A stretch of DNA of 64,000 nucleotides from Galbibacter sp. BG1 (GTDB lineage: Bacteria > Bacteroidota > Bacteroidia > Flavobacteriales > Flavobacteriaceae), in NCBI RefSeq assembly GCF_013391805.1, contig NZ_CP058364.1:496501-560500 (forward strand). Reading direction: 5' to 3'. The translations under genes were made by a program, and so were the position numbers. The notes under the pieces are model-generated. The model had not been told where the DNA came from and did no database searches. It worked only from the letters and a program-made list of their open reading frames with translations. Positions 34,874 through 43,151 of the stretch are shown here, piece by piece. How positions within the stretch are numbered: the stretch's first letter is position 1; each line of letters starts with the position of its first letter.

Positions 34874-37800
34874 TTAGCCTTTTTTCATTAGTTTTTTTAA
34901 GAGTCTATTTAGTTTGCCGAGCTTTGCTTTCATTTTACTATCCCTTTCACTAGCTCGCATAAACTCTTCTGAAATAGGCTCATTTTGCTCATCTTTTATG
35001 AGATCCCGACCGTCTGCCATTTTACCGAAAATAAAATACAAACCAGGTATAACCAATACTCCTATCATGGTTCCTACTAGCATTCCCCCCATGGCAGAAC
35101 CACCAATGGTTTTATTACCAATAGCACCGGCACCGGTAGCGATAACCAAAGGAATCAATCCAGCGATAAACGCAAAAGATGTCATTAATATAGGTCTAAA
35201 CCTTACTTTTGCCCCTTCTATGGCAGCTTCCAGAATGGTGGCACCTTGCCCACGCCTTTGCACAGCAAACTCTACAATAAGCACAGCATTTTTTCCTAAG
35301 AGTCCCACTAACATAATAACCCCAATCTGGGCATATACATCGTTCGCCAAGCCCATTAGCTTCAGCATAAGGAAAGACCCGAAGATCCCGATAGGCAACG
35401 AAAGAAGTACAGCGAGTGGAAGTAAAAAGCTCTCATATTGTGCCGCCAATACGAGATACACAAAAATCAATACAACCGCAAAGATGTAAATAGACTCATT
35501 CCCTCTGGAGGATTCATCATAAGAGAGTCCTTCCCAACCAATATCATAACCACGTGGCAAGGTTTGCTCTGCCACTTCTCGTATGGCCTTTATGGCATCT
35601 CCACTGGTATATCCCTTTGCTGGAAGCCCACGGATAGCAGCCGAGTTATAGAGGTTATAACGTGTAATTTCATTAGGACCCAAATGTTTTTCCATCTTCA
35701 TAAATGCAGAATAGGGAACCATTTCACCTTCTTCGTTTTTTACAAACAACTTTTGTATATCTGTCGGGAGTTCCCTGTATTCGGGAGCAGCCTGGGTGTA
35801 AACCTTAAAGAACCTGCCATACTTAATAAAACCTTGTTCGTAGGTACTACCAATTAAAACGTTAAGGTTCTCCATGGCTTTTCCTATTGAAACCCCTTTT
35901 TGCATAGCAGCTTTATTGTTAATTACCAATTCATACTGTGGATAGTTGGCTGCAAAAAAGGTAAACAATCCCGTGATTTCTGGGCGTTCTCTTAGCGCAT
36001 CCATAAATTTATGATTCACTTTTTCAAATTCATGATAATCCGTGGAACTGGTTTTATCCAACAAACGCAACGAAAAACCTCCTGAAGAACCAAAACCAGG
36101 TACTGCTGGCGGCTCGAAATATTCGATCACGGCACCGAGGTCTTTGGTTTCTTCCTCTAATTCCTCCATTATTTCGTGAACACTGTGCTCACGCTCGGAC
36201 CAAGGCTTTAAATTGATTAAACAGGTACCCGCATTAGATCCCCTTCCTTCGGTCATAATTTCGTAACCAGCCAATGAAGAAACAGATTGCACCCCTTCTG
36301 TCTCCTTACAGATTTTCTGAAGTTTTCTGGCTACATCGTTGGTGCGCTCTAAAGTTGCTCCTGGAGGGGTTTGGATAATGGCATAAATCATCCCTTGGTC
36401 CTCACTTGGAATGAATCCTGCGGGCAACACTTCATTGGTTAAAAATATTCCTACACAGAAAGCCGCCAACACTCCAAACGTAACTACTCTTCTGTTTACG
36501 ATTAGTTTCAGCAATTTTACATACCTATTGGTAAGCCTATCAAAGCGATTATTGAACCAATCGATAAATTTATCTACCAACGATTTTTTTCTTGGTTTCC
36601 CATGATGGTTCTTCAAGATCATGGCACAAAGAACTGGGGTAAGGGTAAGTGCCACCACTGCTGAAAGAATAATGGCCGCCGCCATGGTAATGGAAAATTG
36701 ACGGTAGAAAACCCCAACCGGACCAGACATAAAAGTGATCGGGATAAATACGGAAACCATGACCATGGTAATTGCGATAATGGCGCCTCCAATTTCCCCC
36801 AACACCGCATAGGCAGCTTTAAAAGGTGTTAAATTCTCTTCTTCCATCTTTACATGGACAGCTTCTACCACCACAATGGCATCATCTACCACGATACCAA
36901 TGGCGAGTACTAAGGCAAAAAGGGTAATTAAATTAATTGATAAGCCAAAAAGCTGCAAAATAAAGAACGTCCCAATTAACGACACCGGAACTGCAATAAT
37001 AGGGATAAGCGTAGAACGCAGATCTCCCAAGAATAAAAATACTACAATGGCTACCAGAATAAAGGCATCTCGTAAGGTGTGCAACACCTGTTCGATAGAC
37101 GCATCCAAGAAGTTGGAAACATCGTAACTTATTTTATAATCTACTCCCGGCGGTAAATCTTCTTTTAACTCTTTTAATTTATCTTTTACCGACTCAATAA
37201 CGTCTTTACCATTACTACCAAAGGTTTGCTTTAAAACAATAGAAGCCGAAGGATGCCCATCTAGATTGGAATAAATATCGAAAAATTCGCTTCCCAGCTC
37301 TACATCTGCTACGTCTTTTAGTTTTAAAACCTCACCATCGTTATTAGCTTTAATAATTACGTTTTTATAGTCTTCAGCTTCATTGAATCTACCTTTATAG
37401 GTAAGCACATACTCCAATGATTGAGCTTTCTTACCCGAACTTCGCCCTAACCTACCGGGTCTGGCAATAATACTTTGCTCTTTCATCGCTTCGAGCACTT
37501 CTTCCGCAGAAACTTTATAGGCCCGCATGCGATCTGGTTTTAGCCAAACACGCATGGCATATTTACGACTACCCAATATTTTAGCACTTGCAATTCCAGA
37601 TATACGTTGTATTTCGGGAATTATTTTTGTGTAAGCATAATTATATAGAAATTTCTCGTCGTTATCCTTTTTCTTACTAAAAAGATTCACGTACATTAAC
37701 ATACTTGGTTGTACCGGAGTAATTTTAACCCCCTCCCTTTGCACCAGTTCTGGTAGCAAGGACATAACTCGATCCACTCGGGTTTTTACACGTACTACCG

Positions 37801-38107
37801 CTTGATTGGGATCGGTACCGGGTTCAAAAATAACTCGTAGGGTTCCTTCCCCAGCACTCGTAGCATCGGAGGCAATATAGCGCATGCCCTGAACCCCATT
37901 AATAGATGTTTCTAAGGGTATTAACGTAGATTTTACCAATACATCGGCACTTGCTCCCGGATATGCTATAAATATGTTTACTGTAGTAGGGGCAATTTGA
38001 GGAAATTGAGATATGGGTAATTGTTTTATGGCTAAAAGACCTGTAAACACAATTACTACCGAAATGACAATAGCCAATACCGGTCTTTTTATAAATTTAC
38101 TAAACAT
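34874..38107 (-). CDS. HAE1-type RND efflux transporter
   Basis: This 1077-residue proton-driven inner-membrane pump subunit belongs to the AcrB/MexB (HAE1) group. The N-terminus MFSKFIKRPVLAIVISVVIV is typical, as is FPQIAPTTVNIFIAYPGA. The proton-relay Asp pair is seen in GIVVDDAIVVVEAVH near residue 410, and GFIPSEDQGMIYAI and ANDVYAQIGVIMLVGLLGKN follow. Twelve membrane segments and two large periplasmic loops fit the usual length. The ~40-residue basic tail (KAKLGKLNRLLKKLMKKG) is a little longer than in E. coli. It is the middle gene of the operon. Substrates are probably drugs, bile-like detergents or lipids rather than metals. Confidence 0.96.
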   Translation of the reverse strand: MFSKFIKRPVLAIVISVVIVFTGLLAIKQLPISQFPQIAPTTVNIFIAYPGASADVLVKSTLIPLETSINGVQGMRYIASDATSAGEGTLRVIFEPGTDPNQAVVRVKTRVDRVMSLLPELVQREGVKITPVQPSMLMYVNLFSKKKDNDEKFLYNYAYTKIIPEIQRISGIASAKILGSRKYAMRVWLKPDRMRAYKVSAEEVLEAMKEQSIIARPGRLGRSSGKKAQSLEYVLTYKGRFNEAEDYKNVIIKANNDGEVLKLKDVADVELGSEFFDIYSNLDGHPSASIVLKQTFGSNGKDVIESVKDKLKELKEDLPPGVDYKISYDVSNFLDASIEQVLHTLRDAFILVAIVVFLFLGDLRSTLIPIIAVPVSLIGTFFILQLFGLSINLITLFALVLAIGIVVDDAIVVVEAVHVKMEEENLTPFKAAYAVLGEIGGAIIAITMVMVSVFIPITFMSGPVGVFYRQFSITMAAAIILSAVVALTLTPVLCAMILKNHHGKPRKKSLVDKFIDWFNNRFDRLTNRYVKLLKLIVNRRVVTFGVLAAFCVGIFLTNEVLPAGFIPSEDQGMIYAIIQTPPGATLERTNDVARKLQKICKETEGVQSVSSLAGYEIMTEGRGSNAGTCLINLKPWSEREHSVHEIMEELEEETKDLGAVIEYFEPPAVPGFGSSGGFSLRLLDKTSSTDYHEFEKVNHKFMDALRERPEITGLFTFFAANYPQYELVINNKAAMQKGVSIGKAMENLNVLIGSTYEQGFIKYGRFFKVYTQAAPEYRELPTDIQKLFVKNEEGEMVPYSAFMKMEKHLGPNEITRYNLYNSAAIRGLPAKGYTSGDAIKAIREVAEQTLPRGYDIGWEGLSYDESSRGNESIYIFAVVLIFVYLVLAAQYESFLLPLAVLLSLPIGIFGSFLMLKLMGLANDVYAQIGVIMLVGLLGKNAVLIVEFAVQRRGQGATILEAAIEGAKVRFRPILMTSFAFIAGLIPLVIATGAGAIGNKTIGGSAMGGMLVGTMIGVLVIPGLYFIFGKMADGRDLIKDEQNEPISEEFMRASERDSKMKAKLGKLNRLLKKLMKKG

Positions 38108-38133
38108 TTTGTCTGAGTTTTTTAGGATTTGTA

Positions 38134-39216
38134 TTATTCGGCATAGAGGTCTAAATGCGCCAATACTTCCTCTGGTTTTTGGAAGTCGTAGTGAATCTTT
38201 TCGCCATTTTTCACCATACGAATTCCTTCAAGCAACACCTTATCATTTTCAGAAAGCCCTTTATCTATAATAAACAAATGTGGCAACTCCGCTCTAATCT
38301 TGATTTCTTTTTGATGCACTAAACCATTATTGTCTACCACAAAAACGTACTTCTTATCCAAAACCTCAAAAGTTGCCTTTTGTGGGATCATTAAAGCATT
38401 TTTAAATGGAACTTTCATTAGAATACTTCCAGTTTCTCCATGTCTAAGTAGACTTTCTGGGTTTGGGAAAGTAGCCCGAAATGGAATGTTCCCAGTTTCA
38501 TTGTTGAACTCAGCTTCAATAGTTCTTACTTCGCCTTCATGTTTGAACACTTGATTGTTGGCCATTAACAAACTAACTTTCACTGGATTATCTGGACTAA
38601 CATTAGTTTTAAAGTCTAGATATTCTGCTTCTGGAACATTGTAGTAAACCCACATTTCGCTATTGTCGGAAAGGCTGGTAAACAACTCCCCTTCTTCGAC
38701 CAAACTTCCTTCCCGCACATGAAAACGGTCTATGAGTCCGTCGAAAGGGGCTCTTATCTCCGTAAATTGAAGGTGAACATTAGACAGCTCCACTTCTGCA
38801 TTGGCTTTTTCCAAGGTAGCCTTAGACATTGCCAATTCGTTCGGGGAAACAATTCCACTATCGGCCAATTTTTTGGTGTTTTCGTATTCGATTTCAGCAA
38901 AATGAGCTTCTGCTTTTGCCTTCGAAAGCTCAGCTTGATAAAGTTTGGGCATAATTTTAAATAGCAATTGCCCTTTTTTTACTTTATCCCCTTCATCAAC
39001 ATAGATTTTCTCGAGATATCCACGCTCCTGTGCCCGTAACTCGATATGCCGTACCGAACGGATTTGACAAACGTAGTCTTCTGTTATAATAGTATCCTTG
39101 ATTTTAGGATTGGTAACCAAGAACTTTGGTTCTTTTTGCTCTTTTTCCTTTTTTGTTGAACAACTTGTATGACTTATCAAGGCAAACAAGCTCATAATTA
39201 TAAGCGTTTTCTTCAT
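38134..39216 (-). CDS. RND efflux periplasmic adaptor (membrane fusion protein), lipoprotein
   Basis: This 360-residue adaptor has a lipoprotein signal (MSLFALISHTSC). The layout is a lipoyl half-motif (RGYLEKIYVDEGDKVKKGQL), an alpha-helical hairpin (residues ~95-150), a second lipoyl half (LQFTEIRAPFDGLIDRFHV), then beta-barrel and membrane-proximal domains (FPNPESLLRHGETGSILMKV). It links the inner-membrane pump to the outer-membrane channel. It is the first gene of the efflux operon, 26 bases before the transporter. No TetR or AraC regulator is adjacent. Confidence 0.95.
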   Translation of the reverse strand: MKKTLIIMSLFALISHTSCSTKKEKEQKEPKFLVTNPKIKDTIITEDYVCQIRSVRHIELRAQERGYLEKIYVDEGDKVKKGQLLFKIMPKLYQAELSKAKAEAHFAEIEYENTKKLADSGIVSPNELAMSKATLEKANAEVELSNVHLQFTEIRAPFDGLIDRFHVREGSLVEEGELFTSLSDNSEMWVYYNVPEAEYLDFKTNVSPDNPVKVSLLMANNQVFKHEGEVRTIEAEFNNETGNIPFRATFPNPESLLRHGETGSILMKVPFKNALMIPQKATFEVLDKKYVFVVDNNGLVHQKEIKIRAELPHLFIIDKGLSENDKVLLEGIRMVKNGEKIHYDFQKPEEVLAHLDLYAE

Positions 39217-39380
39217 AATAATAATGCTTTAAAAGCGTTACAATTTTTAGGTAATATGTATGTAATATGTTGATTTAAAACACAATTGTAAGGGTTAATA
39301 GTGATTTACTACTAACAACGCATGTGTTTAAAAATATAATGAGGAAAGTAGGACTAATGGATAGCCCCAGAATTAAAAAA

Positions 39381-39803
39381 TCATAACCTAATTACCCGGA
39401 ATATGATAAATTTTTTACAAGATGATATGTTTAAAAATCGTCTAGCAGCATCTAAGCGCTTACCGTTATTTTCTATAAAAGAAGATAGAATTTGAATAAG
39501 AAGAAGCGAAGAGAAAAAATTGGTCTCTATAATCTCTTTACCGTGTGATATAAACTCCTCTTCTACAATCTCGGTTTCCGTAAGCTCTAATCTGTGATGC
39601 GAAGTACCTTGTGCGGTAGTGATTGTTTTAAAATCCAAATCACGATCGCTCACCGAAACATTAAAGCCCGTATTTTGAGAAGTAATATAATTTTCTAAAG
39701 AAGAATAATGAAAATTATTGGTTGCTGCATGGGCAAAGACATGAGTAAGCCCAGACAGACATAAAATACTTACTAATATGAAGAATTTAAATAGTGTTTT
39801 CAT
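39381..39803 (-). CDS. Exported hypothetical protein upstream of the RND operon
   Basis: This 140-residue protein has a signal peptide (FFILVSILCLSGLTHVFA). The mature part has a run of His residues near the middle (TSHHRLEL), an acidic stretch (TEIVEEEF), a hydrophobic segment (FFSSLLLIQILSSFI), and a basic C-terminus with CKKFIIFRVIRL. The final CK.F....RVIRL pattern resembles small proteins that in other Flavobacteriaceae precede heavy-metal RND operons. I recognise no named domain. It lies 164 bases before the adaptor gene on the same strand and could be co-transcribed. Confidence 0.65.
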   Translation of the reverse strand: MKTLFKFFILVSILCLSGLTHVFAHAATNNFHYSSLENYITSQNTGFNVSVSDRDLDFKTITTAQGTSHHRLELTETEIVEEEFISHGKEIIETNFFSSLLLIQILSSFIENNGKRLDAARRFLNISSCKKFIIFRVIRL

Positions 39804-40134
39804 TTTCCAGTGCCAAATCTATAAAATGCTTCATTCACAAACAAGCGGTTAGAAGTTAAATAAATCTAAGGTTTTTCTAAAATTGAGTAATTTATGCTCA
39901 TTTTTTCAACTGTATATAAATTCAAACCAGCTGTAAATAACTAAAAAGAGAAATATTTCTTCCTTTGATTAAGCATCAGCTTTATTAAGTTCTATCTGTT
40001 TCGGCTTGTAACCTAAATCACTTCAAAACTATCTCTTTGCCATTTTTGCTGGTCTGCTCTTTTTTCAGTTTAACCATAAAAAAACCCTCACATCGCATAG
40101 AGATGTGAGGGTTGAAATTATTTATTTATTAATG
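39804..40134. other. Intergenic region without a gene
   Basis: These 331 bases hold no frame that looks coding. The only recognisable element is the terminator of the ohr gene at 40076-40113. The promoter of the small exported protein (start at 39803) should lie in the left part but was not found. Confidence 0.5.
40076..40113 (-). terminator. Intrinsic terminator of the ohr gene
   Basis: AACCCTCACATC (40083-40094) and GATGTGAGGGTT (40102-40113) form a perfect 12-bp stem. On the minus strand it is followed by a T run (the A run at 40078-40084), 22 bases after the ohr stop. Confidence 0.88.
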
Positions 40135-40560
40135 TTATACCATCAGGTTTAAGGTAACATCAATATTATCTTGGGTGGCCCTAGAATATGGACACACCTC
40201 ATGGGCTTCATTAATTAACTTCTCTCCAGTTTCTTCCTCTACACCGGGTAAGGTAACATCTAAAATAACTTCCAACAGAAAACCTTCAAGTTCTGGATGT
40301 TCCCCAATTTTAACGGTCGCTTTTACATCAAAATCAGATCCAATATCTACTTTATGCTGTTTAGCAACATGCTGAAGCGCACTACCAAAACAGGCCGAAT
40401 AACCTGCAGCAAATAGCTGTTCTGGATTTGTGTATTCACCACCTTTACCTCCCAATTCTTTTGGAAGTTCCAATTTCATATCTATAATTCCATCGTCACT
40501 TTTTACATGTCCTGCTCTTCCGCCAGTGGTTGTCGCACTCGCTTTGTATAATGCTTTCAT
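40135..40560 (-). CDS. ohr: Organic hydroperoxide resistance protein, OsmC family
   Basis: This 141-residue thiol peroxidase reduces organic hydroperoxides to alcohols. The two redox cysteines are C57 in AAGYSACFGSAL and C123 in AHEVCPYSRATQ. NPEQLFAAGYSACF and the Ohr-subfamily N-terminus (ATTTGGRAGHVKSDDG) are clear, including the conserved Arg region near residue 15. Reduction normally uses lipoylated proteins such as dihydrolipoyl dehydrogenase complexes, and LpdA is encoded at 48422. It is cytoplasmic, monocistronic and ends at a strong terminator. No OhrR (MarR) regulator is adjacent. Confidence 0.94.
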   Translation of the reverse strand: MKALYKASATTTGGRAGHVKSDDGIIDMKLELPKELGGKGGEYTNPEQLFAAGYSACFGSALQHVAKQHKVDIGSDFDVKATVKIGEHPELEGFLLEVILDVTLPGVEEETGEKLINEAHEVCPYSRATQDNIDVTLNLMV

Positions 40561-40653
40561 TTTATATTTTTTTATGGTTTAATCTCTAAGATACTTGTAT
40601 TAACACGAATAATCACAATTTTAGTTATTAAATTTGTTTTAAAATTTAGTCTT

Positions 40654-41745
40654 TTGTCTCAAAAGAAAATCAATAAAGACACATTAAAAAACAGGGATGG
40701 GGTTTCTAATGAGGAAATTACCAACAAGGCTGCGATTGCAAAATTAAAAGCTAAAAGAAAAGAGAGTACTTCGGCTGAATCTTTGGCAAAAGCTATTATT
40801 CAAGGAGATACTATTGCCTTGAGTCAAGCCATTACACTTATTGAAAGCACGAATATTTCGCATACTGAAAAAGCAAATGAAATTTTAGCACTCTGTCTCC
40901 CACACGCAAATAATTCCATACGCATAGGCATTACTGGAGTTCCTGGTGTGGGAAAAAGCACTTTTATAGAAACCTTGGGCAGCCATATTGCCACAAAGCA
41001 GAATAGATTGGCTGTTTTGGCGGTAGACCCTAGCAGTTCTGTAACCAAAGGAAGTATTCTGGGAGACAAAACGCGTATGGAAAACCTGGTGAATAACCAA
41101 AATGTATACATTCGCCCATCCGCAGCAGGAACCTCTTTAGGGGGAGTTGCTAGAAAGACCCGGGAAAGTATTATTTTATGTGAAGCCTGTGGTTTTAAAA
41201 CAATTTTTATTGAAACTGTAGGGGTTGGCCAAAGCGAAACTGCGGTACATAGCATGGTAGATTTCTTTTTATTGCTGAAACTTGCCGGTGCAGGGGACGA
41301 ACTGCAAGGAATAAAACGTGGGATTATAGAATTAGCCGATGCGATCGTAATAAATAAAGCGGATGGAGAAACGATTAAAACGGCAGAAAAAGCAAAAGTA
41401 GAGTTTAATAGGGCACTGCATTTATATCCACCAAAACAAAACGGATGGATCCCGAAAGTAATGCTAGCTTCAGCATTGGAGAATAGAGGAATTTCCAATA
41501 CGTGGGAGCTCATAGAAAATTATATTTCTGAGGCTAAAAAATCCAATTATTTTATAGCAAAAAGGACAGAGCAAAATAAGTTTTGGCTGCACCAAACCAT
41601 AGAAGACCAATTAAAATCCAATTTCTATCAAAACGATACCATAAAAAAAGAACTGCAGCAACAACTAAGACTTATAGAGCAAAATAAAACCACGCCATTC
41701 GCAGCAGCTCAACATTTGCTTAGTTTGGCGTCAACTTTATTATAA
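40654..41745 (+). CDS. meaB: Methylmalonyl-CoA mutase-associated GTPase MeaB
   Basis: This 363-residue G3E-type P-loop GTPase protects and reloads methylmalonyl-CoA mutase with adenosylcobalamin. Walker A is GITGVPGVGKST (residues 92-103). DPSSSVTKGSILGDKTRM is the switch I region, IETVGVGQSE the switch II, and VINKADGE the NKxD base-recognition motif. The C-terminus has the dimerisation arm. Translation starts at TTG. The mutase genes are not in the window, but the adenosyltransferase at 21319 belongs to the same cofactor pathway. It is divergent from ohr. Confidence 0.94.
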   Translation: MSQKKINKDTLKNRDGVSNEEITNKAAIAKLKAKRKESTSAESLAKAIIQGDTIALSQAITLIESTNISHTEKANEILALCLPHANNSIRIGITGVPGVGKSTFIETLGSHIATKQNRLAVLAVDPSSSVTKGSILGDKTRMENLVNNQNVYIRPSAAGTSLGGVARKTRESIILCEACGFKTIFIETVGVGQSETAVHSMVDFFLLLKLAGAGDELQGIKRGIIELADAIVINKADGETIKTAEKAKVEFNRALHLYPPKQNGWIPKVMLASALENRGISNTWELIENYISEAKKSNYFIAKRTEQNKFWLHQTIEDQLKSNFYQNDTIKKELQQQLRLIEQNKTTPFAAAQHLLSLASTLL

Positions 41746-41762
41746 TAATTACTGCAAATACC

Positions 41763-41770
41763 TACCTTTG
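41763..41770 (+). promoter_or_regulatory. -7 box of the glycosyltransferase operon
   Basis: TACCTTTG is a perfect TAnnTTTG match 43 bases before the ATG at 41814. No TTG is present at the -33 position. Confidence 0.5.
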
Positions 41771-41813
41771 CAAATATTTTGTTTGGTAAAACACAAGCAA
41801 CAGCCTTAATTAT

Positions 41814-42527
41814 ATGGATTACGAGTTTACAATAATAGTTCCGGTTTACAATGAAGAAGACAATTTGGAACGTGTTGAAAAAGAATTTAATAAATATTTC
41901 GAGATAGCCAGTAAACCGACTAAAGTTCTGTTTGTAAACGACGGTTCTAAAGATAGAAGTCAGGAATTAATAGAAGCTATTTGTGCGCGCTCCCCCCATT
42001 TCACTTATATTTCCTTTTTAGAAAACAGAGGACTCAGTGCAGCAATTAAAGCAGGATTCGATCATGTGGACACCCCTTTGCTCGGTTATATTGATTCCGA
42101 TTTACAGACCACTCCCGAAGATTTTAATCTGCTATTGAAACATATTGAACATTACGACTTGGTAACCGGCGTTAGGGCACAACGAAAGGATTCTTTTGTT
42201 AAAAATATGTCATCTACCATTGCCAATGGGATTCGCAGGACATTTACACACGACGGCATGGACGATACTGGTTGCCCATTAAAGGTTATAAAAACGGATT
42301 ATGCCAAACGGATTCCTATGTTTAATGGTCTGCATCGCTTTCTACCGGCCATGATTTTGTTGCAAGAGGGCAAAATAATACAAATCCCGGTACGGCATTT
42401 TCCACGGATGGCAGGTACGGCAAAATTCGGATTTTGGAACCGACTTATCGGTCCGCTACAGGACTGTTTCGCTTACCTTTGGATGAAAAAAAAATACATT
42501 AACTACACCATCGCAAAAAAAGGATAA
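41814..42527 (+). CDS. Family 2 glycosyltransferase, DPM1/ArnC-like, without membrane anchor
   Basis: This 237-residue GT-A enzyme has the N-terminal nucleotide-binding FTIIVPVYNEEDNL, the acidic VNDGSKDRS, and the DxD motif in YIDSDLQTTPEDF near residue 92. These fit the polyprenyl-phosphate sugar transferase group (DPM1, ArnC, GtrB). ArnC-type members usually have two C-terminal membrane helices; here the protein stops after LWMKKKYINYTIAKKG, so it must be peripheral. It is the first gene of a four-gene operon, and the next start follows its stop directly. It probably makes an undecaprenyl-phosphate sugar used by the ArnT-like enzyme two genes downstream. Confidence 0.9.
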   Translation: MDYEFTIIVPVYNEEDNLERVEKEFNKYFEIASKPTKVLFVNDGSKDRSQELIEAICARSPHFTYISFLENRGLSAAIKAGFDHVDTPLLGYIDSDLQTTPEDFNLLLKHIEHYDLVTGVRAQRKDSFVKNMSSTIANGIRRTFTHDGMDDTGCPLKVIKTDYAKRIPMFNGLHRFLPAMILLQEGKIIQIPVRHFPRMAGTAKFGFWNRLIGPLQDCFAYLWMKKKYINYTIAKKG

Positions 42528-43151
42528 ATGTCTAACTGGCTTGTATATGCTGTTGGTTTTTTGGCACAGATACTTTTCTCGGGACGCCTTATTTTTCAAT
42601 GGTTGGCTTCAGAAAAAAGTAAAAAGGTAATCACCCCAGCTTTGTTTTGGAAACTTAGTTTATTCGCTTCCTTTCTTTTGTTTGTCTATGGTTGGCTAAG
42701 GGACGATTTTGCCATTATGCTTGGCCAAATACTCACCTATTTTATTTATATAAGAAACTTACAATTACAGGGGGAATGGCAGAAATCGCCTTTGCCCTTA
42801 CGTATATTTTTGGCTATTTTCCCCATATTGATTGTTATTTACGGTTATAACAACAATGTTTACGATATTGATGATCTTTTTAAAAATGAGGAAATCCCGC
42901 TATGGCTGCTTATTTTAGGAATTGTGGCACAGGTTTTATTCACTTTTCGGTTTATTTATCAATGGATTTATTCTGAAAGAAGAAAAGAATCCTCACTCCC
43001 CGCTGGGTTTTGGCTTCTTAGCTTATTGGGAGCCCTCATGATATTGAGTTATGCTATCTTTAGAAAAGATCCTGTGCTACTCGTGGGCCATTCCTTGGGA
43101 AGTGTTATTTATGTTCGAAATTTATTGATCCTAAAAAAACAACATGACTAA
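42528..43151 (+). CDS. Membrane protein with two LAB_N (lipid-A-disaccharide synthase N-terminal) repeats
   Basis: This 207-residue protein is built from two copies of a three-helix unit. Copy 1 has AQILFSGRLIFQWLASEKSK and copy 2 has AQVLFTFRFIYQWIYSERRK. Each is followed by PA(L/G)FW(K/L)LSL and then an ML/LVGxxL(T/G)xxIYxRNL segment. The LAB_N domain is found fused to LpxB in some bacteria or free-standing beside glycosyltransferases, as here. Size and topology recall small multidrug-resistance-type flippases such as ArnE/ArnF. A role in moving or holding the lipid-linked sugar is inferred only. It abuts the GT2 gene and overlaps the next by 8 bases. Confidence 0.88.
   Translation: MSNWLVYAVGFLAQILFSGRLIFQWLASEKSKKVITPALFWKLSLFASFLLFVYGWLRDDFAIMLGQILTYFIYIRNLQLQGEWQKSPLPLRIFLAIFPILIVIYGYNNNVYDIDDLFKNEEIPLWLLILGIVAQVLFTFRFIYQWIYSERRKESSLPAGFWLLSLLGALMILSYAIFRKDPVLLVGHSLGSVIYVRNLLILKKQHD

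Noticed and set aside
34914-35489. Plus-strand frame of 191 codons inside the RND transporter gene
   Set aside because: It is antisense to conserved RND membrane segments and resembles no protein family.
40824-41513. Minus-strand frame of 229 codons inside meaB
   Set aside because: It is long, but it is exactly antisense to conserved GTPase motifs. Its composition (Ser, Pro, Ala-rich) is that of an antisense shadow.
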